64,000 bases of DNA from Merdimmobilis hominis (lineage in GTDB: Bacteria; Bacillota; Clostridia; Oscillospirales; Ruminococcaceae): the NCBI RefSeq assembly GCF_021109255.1, contig NZ_JAJODG010000002.1; one strand, 5' to 3'. Below the pieces are notes generated by a model, which did not search any database, had not been told where the DNA came from, and saw nothing but the letters and a program-made list of their open reading frames with translations. The position numbers and the translations under genes were made by a program. Below, one piece after another: positions 50,439 to 58,828 of the stretch (the first letter of the stretch is position 1; each line of letters begins with the position of its first letter).

Positions 50439-50469
50439 TTTATAGTAGAGAAAATACAGAATTTGTCAA
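50439..50469 (-). promoter_or_regulatory. promoter of the SdpI-like operon
   Basis: On the minus strand TTGACA is followed by TATAAA after 19 bases (ACTATA after 17), about 115 bases before the SdpI-like start. Confidence 0.6.
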
Positions 50470-50522
50470 GGGGAAGGGGAAATCTCTTGCAACAAAATGC
50501 GGCAGAATTCCCCACTAAGCTA

Positions 50523-50551
50523 TTGACCCGATTTCCAAATCAGTGTAAAAT
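50523..50551 (+). promoter_or_regulatory. promoter of the GHL10-amidase pair
   Basis: TTGACC and TAAAAT are exactly 17 bases apart. The ~260-base leader to the start codon holds a CCCAGGTCTTTGGGAGC stem and is otherwise featureless. Confidence 0.6.
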
Positions 50552-50810
50552 TGATCTAGTTTCCATTGTGCAGTTTGGATAAATTTTAATGGGAAACCCT
50601 CCCTTTTGCATCGCAAATTGAATGTCCCAGGTCTTTGGGAGCTTTTTTGCGGCATAAAATGGGAAAACCAAGGAGCCTATGCTGCCCCAGCCGCCCTGCG
50701 GATGAGGGCTTGGAAGATTGGATTTAAACCACCAGCGCCAACCGATGGTCCTGCCGCACCAGGCCCGCCCAGGCGCTGATTTTGGGTGCGGAGAAACGGC
50801 GGTTTTGTGG

Positions 50811-52307
50811 ATGGGCAAACGAATGATAGCGGCGCTGTTGTCCTGCGCCATACTGGTATCGCTGGCCGGATGCGGCCAAAAACCCAAGGAGCCAGAGATG
50901 GTCACCTCCTCCGGGGTGCTGGAGCTGCGGGAGAATTCCCCCAGCGAAGAGCCCGAGGTCGATTATGAGCCGGAAAGCCCCAGCGCCAATGAGGATCTGC
51001 CCTTGTCGCCTTCCTCTTTGGCGGCGAGCTCCTCCCAGCCAGAGGTGTCCAGTTCCAGCCAGCCGGCAGAGAGTTCCTCCGGACCAGCCTCTTCCGCGCC
51101 TTCTGTGGTGGAAAGCTCTTCCAGCACGGTCAGTTCTCTGGCGGTCTCCTCCAGCGAGCCGGAGAAAGAACCTCCCCAAAATAATTACCAGAGCACGGCG
51201 GTCTCCGGGGAGGTGCGGGCCATCTGGATCTCTTACTTAGACTTCAACAGCCTGTTAAAGGGGAGGACCCAGGCCCAGTTCACCGCCAACATCCAGGGCG
51301 CCTTTGACAACATCAAAGAGATGGGCCTCAACACCGTTTTTGTCCAGGTGCGCCCTTATGGGGACGCCCTTTATGATTCGGATTATTTCCCCTGGTCTCA
51401 CACCATCACCGGGACCGAGGGGGTCAACCCAGGCTACGACCCCCTGGCGATCATGGTCAAGGAGGCCCACGCCCGCGGCCTTTCCATCGAGGCGTGGATC
51501 AACCCCTACCGGGTGCGCCACAGCGGCACCACGGCGGCCCTTTCCAGCGACAACCAGGCTCAGAAATGGCTTAGTGCCGGCAGCGATTCAGTGGTGAAAA
51601 CCGCGGTGGGCATCTATTACAACCCCGGCAGCGAGGAGGCCCGCCAGCTGATCGTGGACGGGGTGAAGGAGATCGTGGCCAACTACAATGTGGACGGCAT
51701 CCACTTCGACGATTATTTCTACCCCACCACCGACGCCTCCTTTGACAGCGGCACCTACGCCGCTTACCAGAATTCCGGCGGCACCCTCTCCCTGGCCGAC
51801 TGGCGGCGGGAGAACGTCAACATCCTGGTGCGGCAGACCTACGCGGCGATCAAGTCCATCAACCCTTCGGTCAAATTCGGCATCAGCCCCCAGGGCAATA
51901 TGAGCAACAACTACAACGTCCAGTATTCCGATGTGGCCAAGTGGATTTCCACCAGCGGGTATGTGGACTACATCTGCCCCCAGGTGTACTTTGGGTTCCA
52001 GAACAGCACCAACCCCTACGACGCCACCGTACAGAAGTTTAACGGGATGATCACCGCCCCGGGGGTGGATCTGTACGTGGGCCTGGCCCCTTACAAGATC
52101 GGCACCGAGGACACTTGGGCCGGGGAAGGCAAAAACGAATGGATCAACGGGGAAAACATCTTGGCCCGGATGGTGGGCAGCGCCCGGAAGAACGGCCATT
52201 ACAAAGGGTTTGCTTTGTACCGTTACGATTCGGTGTTTGCGCCGGCAGCAGGGGTGAAAGCCCAGGTGGAGGCCGAGCTCTCCAACCTAATGGATGTGTT
52301 AAACTAA
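50811..52307 (+). CDS. GHL10-family glycoside hydrolase-like lipoprotein (YngK/DigH type)
   Basis: The 498 residues have a lipoprotein signal (LVSLAGC, lipidated Cys near residue 21), a Ser/Pro-rich tether to about residue 135, and a single GHL10 (DUF187) TIM-barrel domain. Its motifs are EVRAIWISYLDFNSLL, NIKEMGLNTVFVQVRPYGDA, SIEAWINPYRVR, VDGIHFDDYFYPTT, WRRENVNILVRQTY, FGISPQGN and GYVDYICPQVYFGF. The Escherichia coli homologue DigH acts on peptide-stripped peptidoglycan glycans. The ATG near MGKRMIAALL starts a proper signal peptide; its binding site is poor and the start is somewhat uncertain. A two-domain paralogue lies 25 bases downstream. Confidence 0.9.
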   Translation: MGKRMIAALLSCAILVSLAGCGQKPKEPEMVTSSGVLELRENSPSEEPEVDYEPESPSANEDLPLSPSSLAASSSQPEVSSSSQPAESSSGPASSAPSVVESSSSTVSSLAVSSSEPEKEPPQNNYQSTAVSGEVRAIWISYLDFNSLLKGRTQAQFTANIQGAFDNIKEMGLNTVFVQVRPYGDALYDSDYFPWSHTITGTEGVNPGYDPLAIMVKEAHARGLSIEAWINPYRVRHSGTTAALSSDNQAQKWLSAGSDSVVKTAVGIYYNPGSEEARQLIVDGVKEIVANYNVDGIHFDDYFYPTTDASFDSGTYAAYQNSGGTLSLADWRRENVNILVRQTYAAIKSINPSVKFGISPQGNMSNNYNVQYSDVAKWISTSGYVDYICPQVYFGFQNSTNPYDATVQKFNGMITAPGVDLYVGLAPYKIGTEDTWAGEGKNEWINGENILARMVGSARKNGHYKGFALYRYDSVFAPAAGVKAQVEAELSNLMDVLN

Positions 52308-52332
52308 GGACGCAGAAAGCAGAGGGAAAACC

Positions 52333-55300
52333 GTGGCAAATTTCTACAAGGACACAAAAAAAATGCTCAAACTGCTTTTGGGCGTCCTCTTGGCGCTGAC
52401 GGCGGCCATCGGCTTGTTCGCCGCCGTCCGCACCGGGGCGCTGTCCCGGTGGGCGGAGGGTTTTTCCAAAAAGCAGGAGAGCTCTTCGTCGGTCACCGCA
52501 CCATCCCAGGGGGGGAGTTCCTCCCAGCCGGAGGGGACGGTGCTCACCCCGCCGGGGAATGGGGAAGAGACCCCCATCGACCGCACCGAGGGCGGCAGCC
52601 CGTCTGAGGAAACCCCCATCTACTTCAACCGCCCCTCCGAGATGCGGGCAGTGTACCTCACCGCCGGGGTGGATTTCCTGTCGGACGGAGACCTCTCCGC
52701 CGACAAGGTGCAGGGGGACATTGACAAAGCGCTGCAAAACGCCAAGGATCTGTCGATGAACTCGGTGATTGTCAACCTCACCACTGGGGGGAAGGCCATC
52801 TATTTTGGCACCACAGCCCCCGCGGTGGAAACGGATTTTGACGTCCTGGATTACCTGCTGAAAAAAGCCAAGGAGATGGGCTTTTACACCTATGTCCGGT
52901 ATGATGTTTTGACCCTTCCGGGGGAGAGCGGTTTCGCCCCCGCCCAGGAGGTGGACAACCAGACGGTCAACCTGCTGGAGGATTCCATCAAGCGGCTGGT
53001 GACCGGCTACCAGATGGACGGCCTCTTGCTGGACGACTACTACAACCCCTATGGGGAAGACAGTTACACCCAGTACTTGAAACACGGCGGTGGCATAGGG
53101 TATGAGAATTACATGCGCGGCCTGTCGGAGATGGTGTTTTCTGCGGCATCCCGCACTGTGCGGGAGAATGCACCTCAGGTCCAGGTGGGCATGCTGACCG
53201 AAGCGGTTTGGGAAAACCGGCCCGCCCAGCCCGATGGCTCCCAGACCAGCGCCAGCTTCACCGCCTTGGGCACCGGCAATGCGGACAACCTCTCCTACGC
53301 CCAAAAGGGCCTGGTTGATTTTGTAGCGGTCAAGGCGTTTGGCGCCACAACCGACCCTGCCGCCCCTTTTGGCACAGTGGTCTCCTGGTGGGCGGAGCAG
53401 CTGTCCGACTACGACCTGCCCTTCTACGTGGTTCACGCAGCAGACAAGGCTGTCACCGACAACCCCGGCTGGGGCCAGTACGACCAGATGGTCAAACAGC
53501 TGGTGGCCGCAGACAATGTGGTCGGCTTTGACGGGAGTATCTACAACTCTCTGGGCCGGATGCTGGAGGACCCGGAGGGGAGCTTCACCAAAGTCAAGGA
53601 GTATTACAGCAAGGAGATCAATCTGAAACATGTGCTGACCGAGCTGGCAGTAACCAAGCCTGCCCAGACCACCTACAGCACCTTTGAGAAGACGGTCACC
53701 TTTATGGGTGCCTCCGACCCCAACGTGGAGGTCACCATCAATGGGGAGCGGATCTCCACCGATCAAAACGGTTACTTCACTGTCCAGCGGGACTTAGCCC
53801 CAGGGGAAAACAAATTTGTCATCGTCCACAAGGGCCGGACCATCACTTATAACATCACCCGCAAGGTGGTCATCATCAAAGAGGTCAAGCCGGAAGGCAC
53901 CTTGACGGTGGATGGCAACATGAAAATCACCATCTCGGCTATCGCCTATGAGGACGCCAATGTCTATGCGGTGGTGGGTGGTCAAACTATCGGGATGAGC
54001 AAAGTCCAAACTGAGGACGATTCCACCGAGAAGGACACCTCCTACGCCCGGTTTGAAGGCACCTATACCGCCCCGGCAGCCACCAATGCGGTGCAGACCA
54101 TCGGCAACATCGTGGTTTACGGCGAGTGGCAGGGGGTGCCGACCCAGAGCAAGCAAGGCGCCATGGTCAAGGTCAACAAAAAGACGGTCATTGCCGACGG
54201 CAAGCCGGTGCGGGTCACCGCCACCCAGGCGGAGACCTTCCCCACCTCGGTCATCGACGACTACTCCGACCCCAGCTATTTCCCCTTGCCCCAGGGAACC
54301 ATCGACTACACTGTGGGAGATGAGCTCATCTACAAGGACGGCGACCGCACCTTCTCCTACTACAAGCTGGCTTCCGGTGTGCGGGTGTACACCAAGGATA
54401 TCACCGCCATCTCCGAGAGCGAAGGGGTGGGGAACAACAGCATCAACGGCATCACCGTCACCGCCGATGGAAATTACACCAAGGTGATTTTAGCCACCCA
54501 GCAGAAGGTCTCCTACCGGGCTACCTATACGGGAAGCAGCTTCAACATCGCCTTTAACTACACCACTTCGGTGCCGGGGTCGATGAATTTGAACAAAAAC
54601 CCCTTGTTCAGCGCGGCCAACTGGTCGGGCGCCACCTTGCAGCTGCCCCTCAAGCAGAACGGGCGGTTCATCGGCTACAAGGCCTATTATGACGACGACG
54701 GCAACCTGGTCTTCCGATTTAACAACCCGCCCGGAGGACTCTCCGGGGCGCGGATTGTGGTGGACCCTGGGCATGACACCTCCGACCCCGGGACACTCGG
54801 GTTCCTGCCTGCCTACCCAGAGAGGGTGATCAATGCCGCCATCGGCGAGCTGGTGGCGGATGAGCTCCGGTCCCGCGGTGCTTCGGTTTACCTGATCCAG
54901 AGCGCCAGCCAGAAGGTCACCTTGGCCAACCGGGTGGAGCAGGGCCGCTCCTACAACGCCCATGTGCTGGTGAGCATCCACGGCAACTCCGCCCCCAGCG
55001 ATGCCAAGGGGAGTGAGGCATACTACTTCAACCCCTACTCCAAAAACCTGGCCTCCCAGGCTGCCAACGCGGTGAGCAGCGCCTTGGGCACCACCAACCG
55101 GGGCGGCAAGTTTGGGTATTACTATGTCACCCGCGACCCCCAGTTTGCCTCTACTTTGATTGAGACCGGTTTCCTCTCCAACGAACGGGAGTACCGCAAG
55201 CTGATCGACGAGGAGTACCAAGCACAGATCGCCAGCGGCATCGCCGACGCAGTGGATTCCTATCTCCGGTCCATGGGCTCTGGCTCGGGGACCGGCACCC

Positions 55301-56172
55301 AGACAAACGGCGATGTCTCATCGGTGGGCAACTCGGGCAGCAGCTCCGACGGGGGCGGGGAGGTCACCGGGGTGAGCCTCAATAAAAACAGCCTCACCCT
55401 GCAAAAGGGCAAGACCGCCCAGCTTTCCGCAGAGGTGATGCCCTCCGATGCCGACAACACCGACGTCTTGTGGGAGTCGGACGACGAAGAGGTGGCCACC
55501 GTCAGCCAGTCCGGAAAGATCACCGCGGTGGGAGAGGGAAAAGCCCTCATCACCGTCATCACGGAAGATGGGGAATTCACCGACGAATGCCTGGTCACCG
55601 TCACTGCCTCCGGCAGTTCCGGCAGCGGGGGCGGGGTGGAGGAGGTCTCCCTCAACAAGGAGCGGCTGGACCTGGCCATCGGGGACAGCTACACCTTAAA
55701 GGCTACCATCGGCCCCTCCAGCGCCTCGGGAAAGGGGGTCACCTGGGATACCACCAACTCCTCGGTGGCAACCGTGTCCTCTTCCGGCGTTGTGAAGGCG
55801 AAAAAAGAAGGCACCTGTGAGATCGTCGCCACCGCCGCAGATGGGGATGTGGAAGCCTACTGCGTAGTCTATGTCACCGAAGACGGGGACAGCGGCGACG
55901 CCCCCGAGGAGATCGAGCTGGACACCTATGAGCTGGAGCTCCCGGTGGGGGAGAGCGACCGCATCACTGCTTCGATCCTGCCCAAAGGTGCTTCTGCCGG
56001 TAAGATTCGGTGGGAAGTGGAGACCCTGAAGGGTAAAAATGTAGCACGGACGGTGGACCGGGGTGATGCCATCGCTGTCACTGGGCGCAGCCCTGGGGAG
56101 ATACTCCTCACTGCATATTGGGAAAATGACCCTGATATCTACGCCGAGTGCTACCTCATTGTGGTGGATTAG
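52333..56172 (+). CDS. multidomain cell-wall enzyme: GHL10-like barrel, N-acetylmuramoyl-L-alanine amidase, Ig-like domains
   Basis: The 1279 residues run from one N-terminal membrane helix (about 11-33) and a Ser-rich linker to a diverged GHL10-like barrel (about 103-430; EMRAVYLTAG, DGLLLDDYYNPYG). Strand-rich domains follow (about 435-790), then an Amidase_3 domain (about 805-985). The amidase zinc and catalytic residues are intact: IVVDPGHDTSDPG, VSIHGNSAPSDAKG and ETGFLSN. Three Big_2-type Ig-like domains follow (about 1011-1093, 1103-1184, 1192-1279), each with the LNK..L.L..G start. GTG is the start codon. The combination suggests one enzyme that strips peptides from glycan strands and then cleaves the bare glycan; the glycosidase activity is inferred. 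Confidence 0.88.
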   Translation: MANFYKDTKKMLKLLLGVLLALTAAIGLFAAVRTGALSRWAEGFSKKQESSSSVTAPSQGGSSSQPEGTVLTPPGNGEETPIDRTEGGSPSEETPIYFNRPSEMRAVYLTAGVDFLSDGDLSADKVQGDIDKALQNAKDLSMNSVIVNLTTGGKAIYFGTTAPAVETDFDVLDYLLKKAKEMGFYTYVRYDVLTLPGESGFAPAQEVDNQTVNLLEDSIKRLVTGYQMDGLLLDDYYNPYGEDSYTQYLKHGGGIGYENYMRGLSEMVFSAASRTVRENAPQVQVGMLTEAVWENRPAQPDGSQTSASFTALGTGNADNLSYAQKGLVDFVAVKAFGATTDPAAPFGTVVSWWAEQLSDYDLPFYVVHAADKAVTDNPGWGQYDQMVKQLVAADNVVGFDGSIYNSLGRMLEDPEGSFTKVKEYYSKEINLKHVLTELAVTKPAQTTYSTFEKTVTFMGASDPNVEVTINGERISTDQNGYFTVQRDLAPGENKFVIVHKGRTITYNITRKVVIIKEVKPEGTLTVDGNMKITISAIAYEDANVYAVVGGQTIGMSKVQTEDDSTEKDTSYARFEGTYTAPAATNAVQTIGNIVVYGEWQGVPTQSKQGAMVKVNKKTVIADGKPVRVTATQAETFPTSVIDDYSDPSYFPLPQGTIDYTVGDELIYKDGDRTFSYYKLASGVRVYTKDITAISESEGVGNNSINGITVTADGNYTKVILATQQKVSYRATYTGSSFNIAFNYTTSVPGSMNLNKNPLFSAANWSGATLQLPLKQNGRFIGYKAYYDDDGNLVFRFNNPPGGLSGARIVVDPGHDTSDPGTLGFLPAYPERVINAAIGELVADELRSRGASVYLIQSASQKVTLANRVEQGRSYNAHVLVSIHGNSAPSDAKGSEAYYFNPYSKNLASQAANAVSSALGTTNRGGKFGYYYVTRDPQFASTLIETGFLSNEREYRKLIDEEYQAQIASGIADAVDSYLRSMGSGSGTGTQTNGDVSSVGNSGSSSDGGGEVTGVSLNKNSLTLQKGKTAQLSAEVMPSDADNTDVLWESDDEEVATVSQSGKITAVGEGKALITVITEDGEFTDECLVTVTASGSSGSGGGVEEVSLNKERLDLAIGDSYTLKATIGPSSASGKGVTWDTTNSSVATVSSSGVVKAKKEGTCEIVATAADGDVEAYCVVYVTEDGDSGDAPEEIELDTYELELPVGESDRITASILPKGASAGKIRWEVETLKGKNVARTVDRGDAIAVTGRSPGEILLTAYWENDPDIYAECYLIVVD

Positions 56173-56274
56173 GGGAGGATAGGCCCTTCTCCCGCTGTGG
56201 GGAAGGATGATGCAGTCCCCCTGCTGACAGCCATTCCCCGGCGTAAACGCACAAAGCGATGTCGAATCTTAGAA

Positions 56275-56314
56275 AACAAAGGGACTTTTTTATGGAAAAG
56301 TCCCTTTGTTTTTT
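56275..56314 (+). terminator. rho-independent terminator of the cell-wall pair
   Basis: AACAAAGGGACTTTT and AAAAGTCCCTTTGTT form a long stem followed by TTTT. Confidence 0.92.
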
Positions 56315-56367
56315 CACTTTCCCTTGATTTGTAGGGCTAAATATGATAATCTAATTCCTGTTAGGGG

Positions 56368-56385
56368 TTGACAGGGATTTGTCAA
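56368..56385 (+). promoter_or_regulatory. possible operator upstream of nfnA
   Basis: TTGACAGGGATTTGTCAA has perfect 6-base inverted arms around a 6-base centre. Its 18-base length is that of Rex-type redox operators, although the sequence is not a consensus match. A weak TTGATT-17-TAATCT promoter lies directly upstream. The regulator is unknown. Confidence 0.35.
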
Positions 56386-56490
56386 ACAAGGGGTAGACAG
56401 ATCACCGGGAGAGGCCCCTTCGTTTTGCCACCGCTTGAAATATTGCCGCGGCCGGTTCCCTTGGGCCCAGGCAAACAATAGGAGGTTTCT

Positions 56491-57330
56491 ATGTATAAGA
56501 TTGTCTCAAAAAGACAGCTGAATCCATCGGTTACCATGATGGAGATTGAAGCGCCTTTCATCGCCCGGAAAGTCAAAGCCGGCCAGTTTATCATCTTCCG
56601 CATCGACGAAAAGGGAGAGCGTGTTCCCCTGACCGTCGCCGATAAAAACCCTGAGACCGGGACGGTCACCATCATCTTCCAGGCCGCCGGCGCATCCACC
56701 ATGCGCCTTGCCGAAATGGAAGCAGGAGATGAGATTCTGGACTTCGTCGGTCCTCTCGGTGAGCCCACCCATTTGGAAGGCTACAAGAGAGCCTGCGTCA
56801 TCGGCGGCGGCGTCGGCTGCGCCATCGCCTATCCCTCCGCCAAAGCCCTCCATGAGATGGGCTGCAAAGTCGATGTCATCGCCGGTTTCCGCAACAAGGA
56901 CATTGTAATCCTGGAGGATGAGTTCAAAGCTGTCTCCGACAACCTGTACATCACCACCGACGACGGCTCCTACGGCGAGAAGGGCTTTGTCACCAACAAG
57001 CTCCAGTCCCTGATCGACGCCGGCAACGAGTATGACCTGGTCATCGCCATCGGCCCTGTCGTCATGATGAAATTTGTCTGCGAGGTCACCAAGCCCTACG
57101 GCATCAAGACCATCGTCAGCTTGAACCCCATCATGATCGACGGCACCGGGATGTGCGGGGGCTGCCGTGTCACTGTAGGCGGCAAGATCAAGTTCGCCTG
57201 CGTGGATGGCCCTGACTTTGACGGCCATGAGGTTGACTTTGATGAGCTGATGCTCCGCAATACATTCTACAAAGAAGAAGAGAAAGACCACGTCTGCCGT
57301 CTCGGATTAGGAGGTCACCACAATGCCTAA
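56491..57330 (+). CDS. nfnA: NfnA-type small subunit, FAD/NAD-binding (sulfide dehydrogenase alpha-like)
   Basis: This ferredoxin:NADP+ oxidoreductase-type subunit binds FAD and a [2Fe-2S] cluster and handles NADH in the bifurcating NfnAB complex. The 279 residues have KAGQFIIFRIDEKGERVPLT near the start, the NAD-binding CVIGGGVGCAIAYP near residue 105, IAIGPVVMMKFV, and the cluster cysteines in DGTGMCGGCRVTVGGKIKFAC-like order near residues 215-235. GGAGG precedes the ATG. It overlaps nfnB by 8 bases, so the two are made together. Confidence 0.93.
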   Translation: MYKIVSKRQLNPSVTMMEIEAPFIARKVKAGQFIIFRIDEKGERVPLTVADKNPETGTVTIIFQAAGASTMRLAEMEAGDEILDFVGPLGEPTHLEGYKRACVIGGGVGCAIAYPSAKALHEMGCKVDVIAGFRNKDIVILEDEFKAVSDNLYITTDDGSYGEKGFVTNKLQSLIDAGNEYDLVIAIGPVVMMKFVCEVTKPYGIKTIVSLNPIMIDGTGMCGGCRVTVGGKIKFACVDGPDFDGHEVDFDELMLRNTFYKEEEKDHVCRLGLGGHHNA

Positions 57331-58717
57331 TATGATTTTGACAAAAACTCCCATGCCGGAGCAGGACCCCAACGTCCGCAACAAAAACTTCCTGGAAGTC
57401 ACCCTGGGCTACACCGAGGAGATGGCTATTGAAGAGGCCAAACGCTGCCTCAACTGCAAACACAAACCCTGCGTTGCCGGCTGCCCGGTTAACGTGCGCA
57501 TCCCTGAGTTCATCGCCAAGGTCGCTGAGGGGGATTTTGTCGGCGCCTATGAGATCATCAAGACCACCAACTGCCTGCCCGCTATCAGCGGCCGCGTCTG
57601 CCCTCAGGAATCCCAGTGTGAGAGCAAATGCGTCCGGGGCATCAAAGGCGAGCCTGTCGCCATCGGTCGTCTGGAGCGGTTTGTCGCCGACTGGAACATG
57701 ACCCACTGCGAGCCCAAAGTGGCAAAAGTCGAGTCCAACGGCCACAAAGTCGCCATTATTGGCTCCGGCCCTGCCGGCCTTTCCTGTGCCGGCGACCTGG
57801 CCTCTTGGGGTTACGACGTCACCATCTTCGAAGCCTCCCATGTGGCTGGCGGCGTTCTGGTGTACGGTATCCCCCAATTCCGTCTGCCCAAAGAGATCGT
57901 CGCCAACGAGGTGGACATCCTGAAGCAGCAGGGCGTCAAAGTCATGACCAACATGGTCATCGGCAAAGTCCTCACCATCGATGAGATTATGGACGACATG
58001 GGCTTTGAAGCAGTGTTCATCGCCTCCGGCGCCGGTCTGCCCAATTTCATGGGCATCCCTGGCGAGAGCTACGTGGGTGTCTACTCCGCCAACGAGTACC
58101 TGACCCGCGTCAACCTGATGAAGGCTTACAAGGGCGACGAGGGCTATGAGACCCCCATCCGCCACAGCAAGGCAGTCGCCGTCGTGGGCGGCGGCAACGT
58201 GGCTATGGACGCCGCCCGCTGTGCCAAACGCCTGGGTGCCGAGACTTATATCATCTACCGCCGGTCCGAAGAGGAGATGCCCGCCCGTCTGGAGGAAATC
58301 CACCACGCCAAAGAAGAGGGGATCATCTTCAAGAACCTGAACAACCCCGTTCAGATCTTGGGCGACGACAAAGGCAACACCATCGGCATTGAATGTGTGG
58401 AGATGGAGCTGGGCGAGCCCGACGCTTCCGGCCGCCGCCGTCCCATCGCCAAAGAGGGTTCCAACTTCGTCCTGGATGTGGATACCGTCATCATGGCTAT
58501 CGGCACCTCCCCCAACCCGCTGATCAAGAACACCACCAAGGGCCTTGACACCAACAAGTGGGGCTGCATTGTGGCCGACGATTCCATGAAGACCAGCCGC
58601 GAGGGCGTTTACGCCGGCGGTGACGCGGTGACTGGCGCCGCAACGGTTATCCTGGCCATGGGCGCAGGCAAAACTGCGGCCAAGTCCATTGATGAGTACA
58701 TCAAGAGCAAACAATAA
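57323..58717 (+). CDS. nfnB: NfnB / NADPH-dependent glutamate synthase small subunit-like protein
   Basis: This 464-residue flavoprotein is annotated in many genomes as homotetrameric NADPH-dependent glutamate synthase (GltA). Beside NfnA it is best read as NfnB, which bifurcates electrons from NADPH to ferredoxin and NAD. Two N-terminal [4Fe-4S] cysteine sets are present (CLNCKHKPCVAGCPVNVRI; CPQESQCESKCVRG). The FAD motif IIGSGPAGLSCAGDLASWG is near residue 150, the NADPH motif VVGGGNVAMDAARCAKRLG near 288, and a terminal YAGGDAVTGAATVILAMGAG is seen. TAGGAGG lies inside the end of nfnA. Confidence 0.93.
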   Translation: MPNMILTKTPMPEQDPNVRNKNFLEVTLGYTEEMAIEEAKRCLNCKHKPCVAGCPVNVRIPEFIAKVAEGDFVGAYEIIKTTNCLPAISGRVCPQESQCESKCVRGIKGEPVAIGRLERFVADWNMTHCEPKVAKVESNGHKVAIIGSGPAGLSCAGDLASWGYDVTIFEASHVAGGVLVYGIPQFRLPKEIVANEVDILKQQGVKVMTNMVIGKVLTIDEIMDDMGFEAVFIASGAGLPNFMGIPGESYVGVYSANEYLTRVNLMKAYKGDEGYETPIRHSKAVAVVGGGNVAMDAARCAKRLGAETYIIYRRSEEEMPARLEEIHHAKEEGIIFKNLNNPVQILGDDKGNTIGIECVEMELGEPDASGRRRPIAKEGSNFVLDVDTVIMAIGTSPNPLIKNTTKGLDTNKWGCIVADDSMKTSREGVYAGGDAVTGAATVILAMGAGKTAAKSIDEYIKSKQ

Positions 58718-58730
58718 TCCTGCGGTTTTA

Positions 58731-58762
58731 AAGAAGCCCGGCCAATTGGCCGGGCTTCTTTG
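58731..58762 (+). terminator. rho-independent terminator of nfnAB
   Basis: AAGAAGCCCGGCC-AATT-GGCCGGGCTTCTT is a perfect stem followed by T residues. Confidence 0.9.
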
Positions 58763-58828
58763 CGCATTTTCCCTGATTTTTTGGCATAGGAATGGAGGTA
58801 GAATATCCGAATGTCAGGAGGCGGGAAA

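Noticed and set aside
50540..50905. Minus-strand frame in the leader of the GHL10 gene
   Set aside because: There is no ribosome binding site or recognisable product, and it overlaps the promoter and signal peptide of the GHL10 gene.
52144..53766. Long minus-strand open frame opposite the GHL10 and amidase genes
   Set aside because: It is an antisense shadow spanning two clear genes and their junction.
57188..58714. Long minus-strand open frame opposite nfnB
   Set aside because: It is an antisense shadow with a His/Gly/Asp-rich translation; nfnB has complete cofactor motifs on the other strand.
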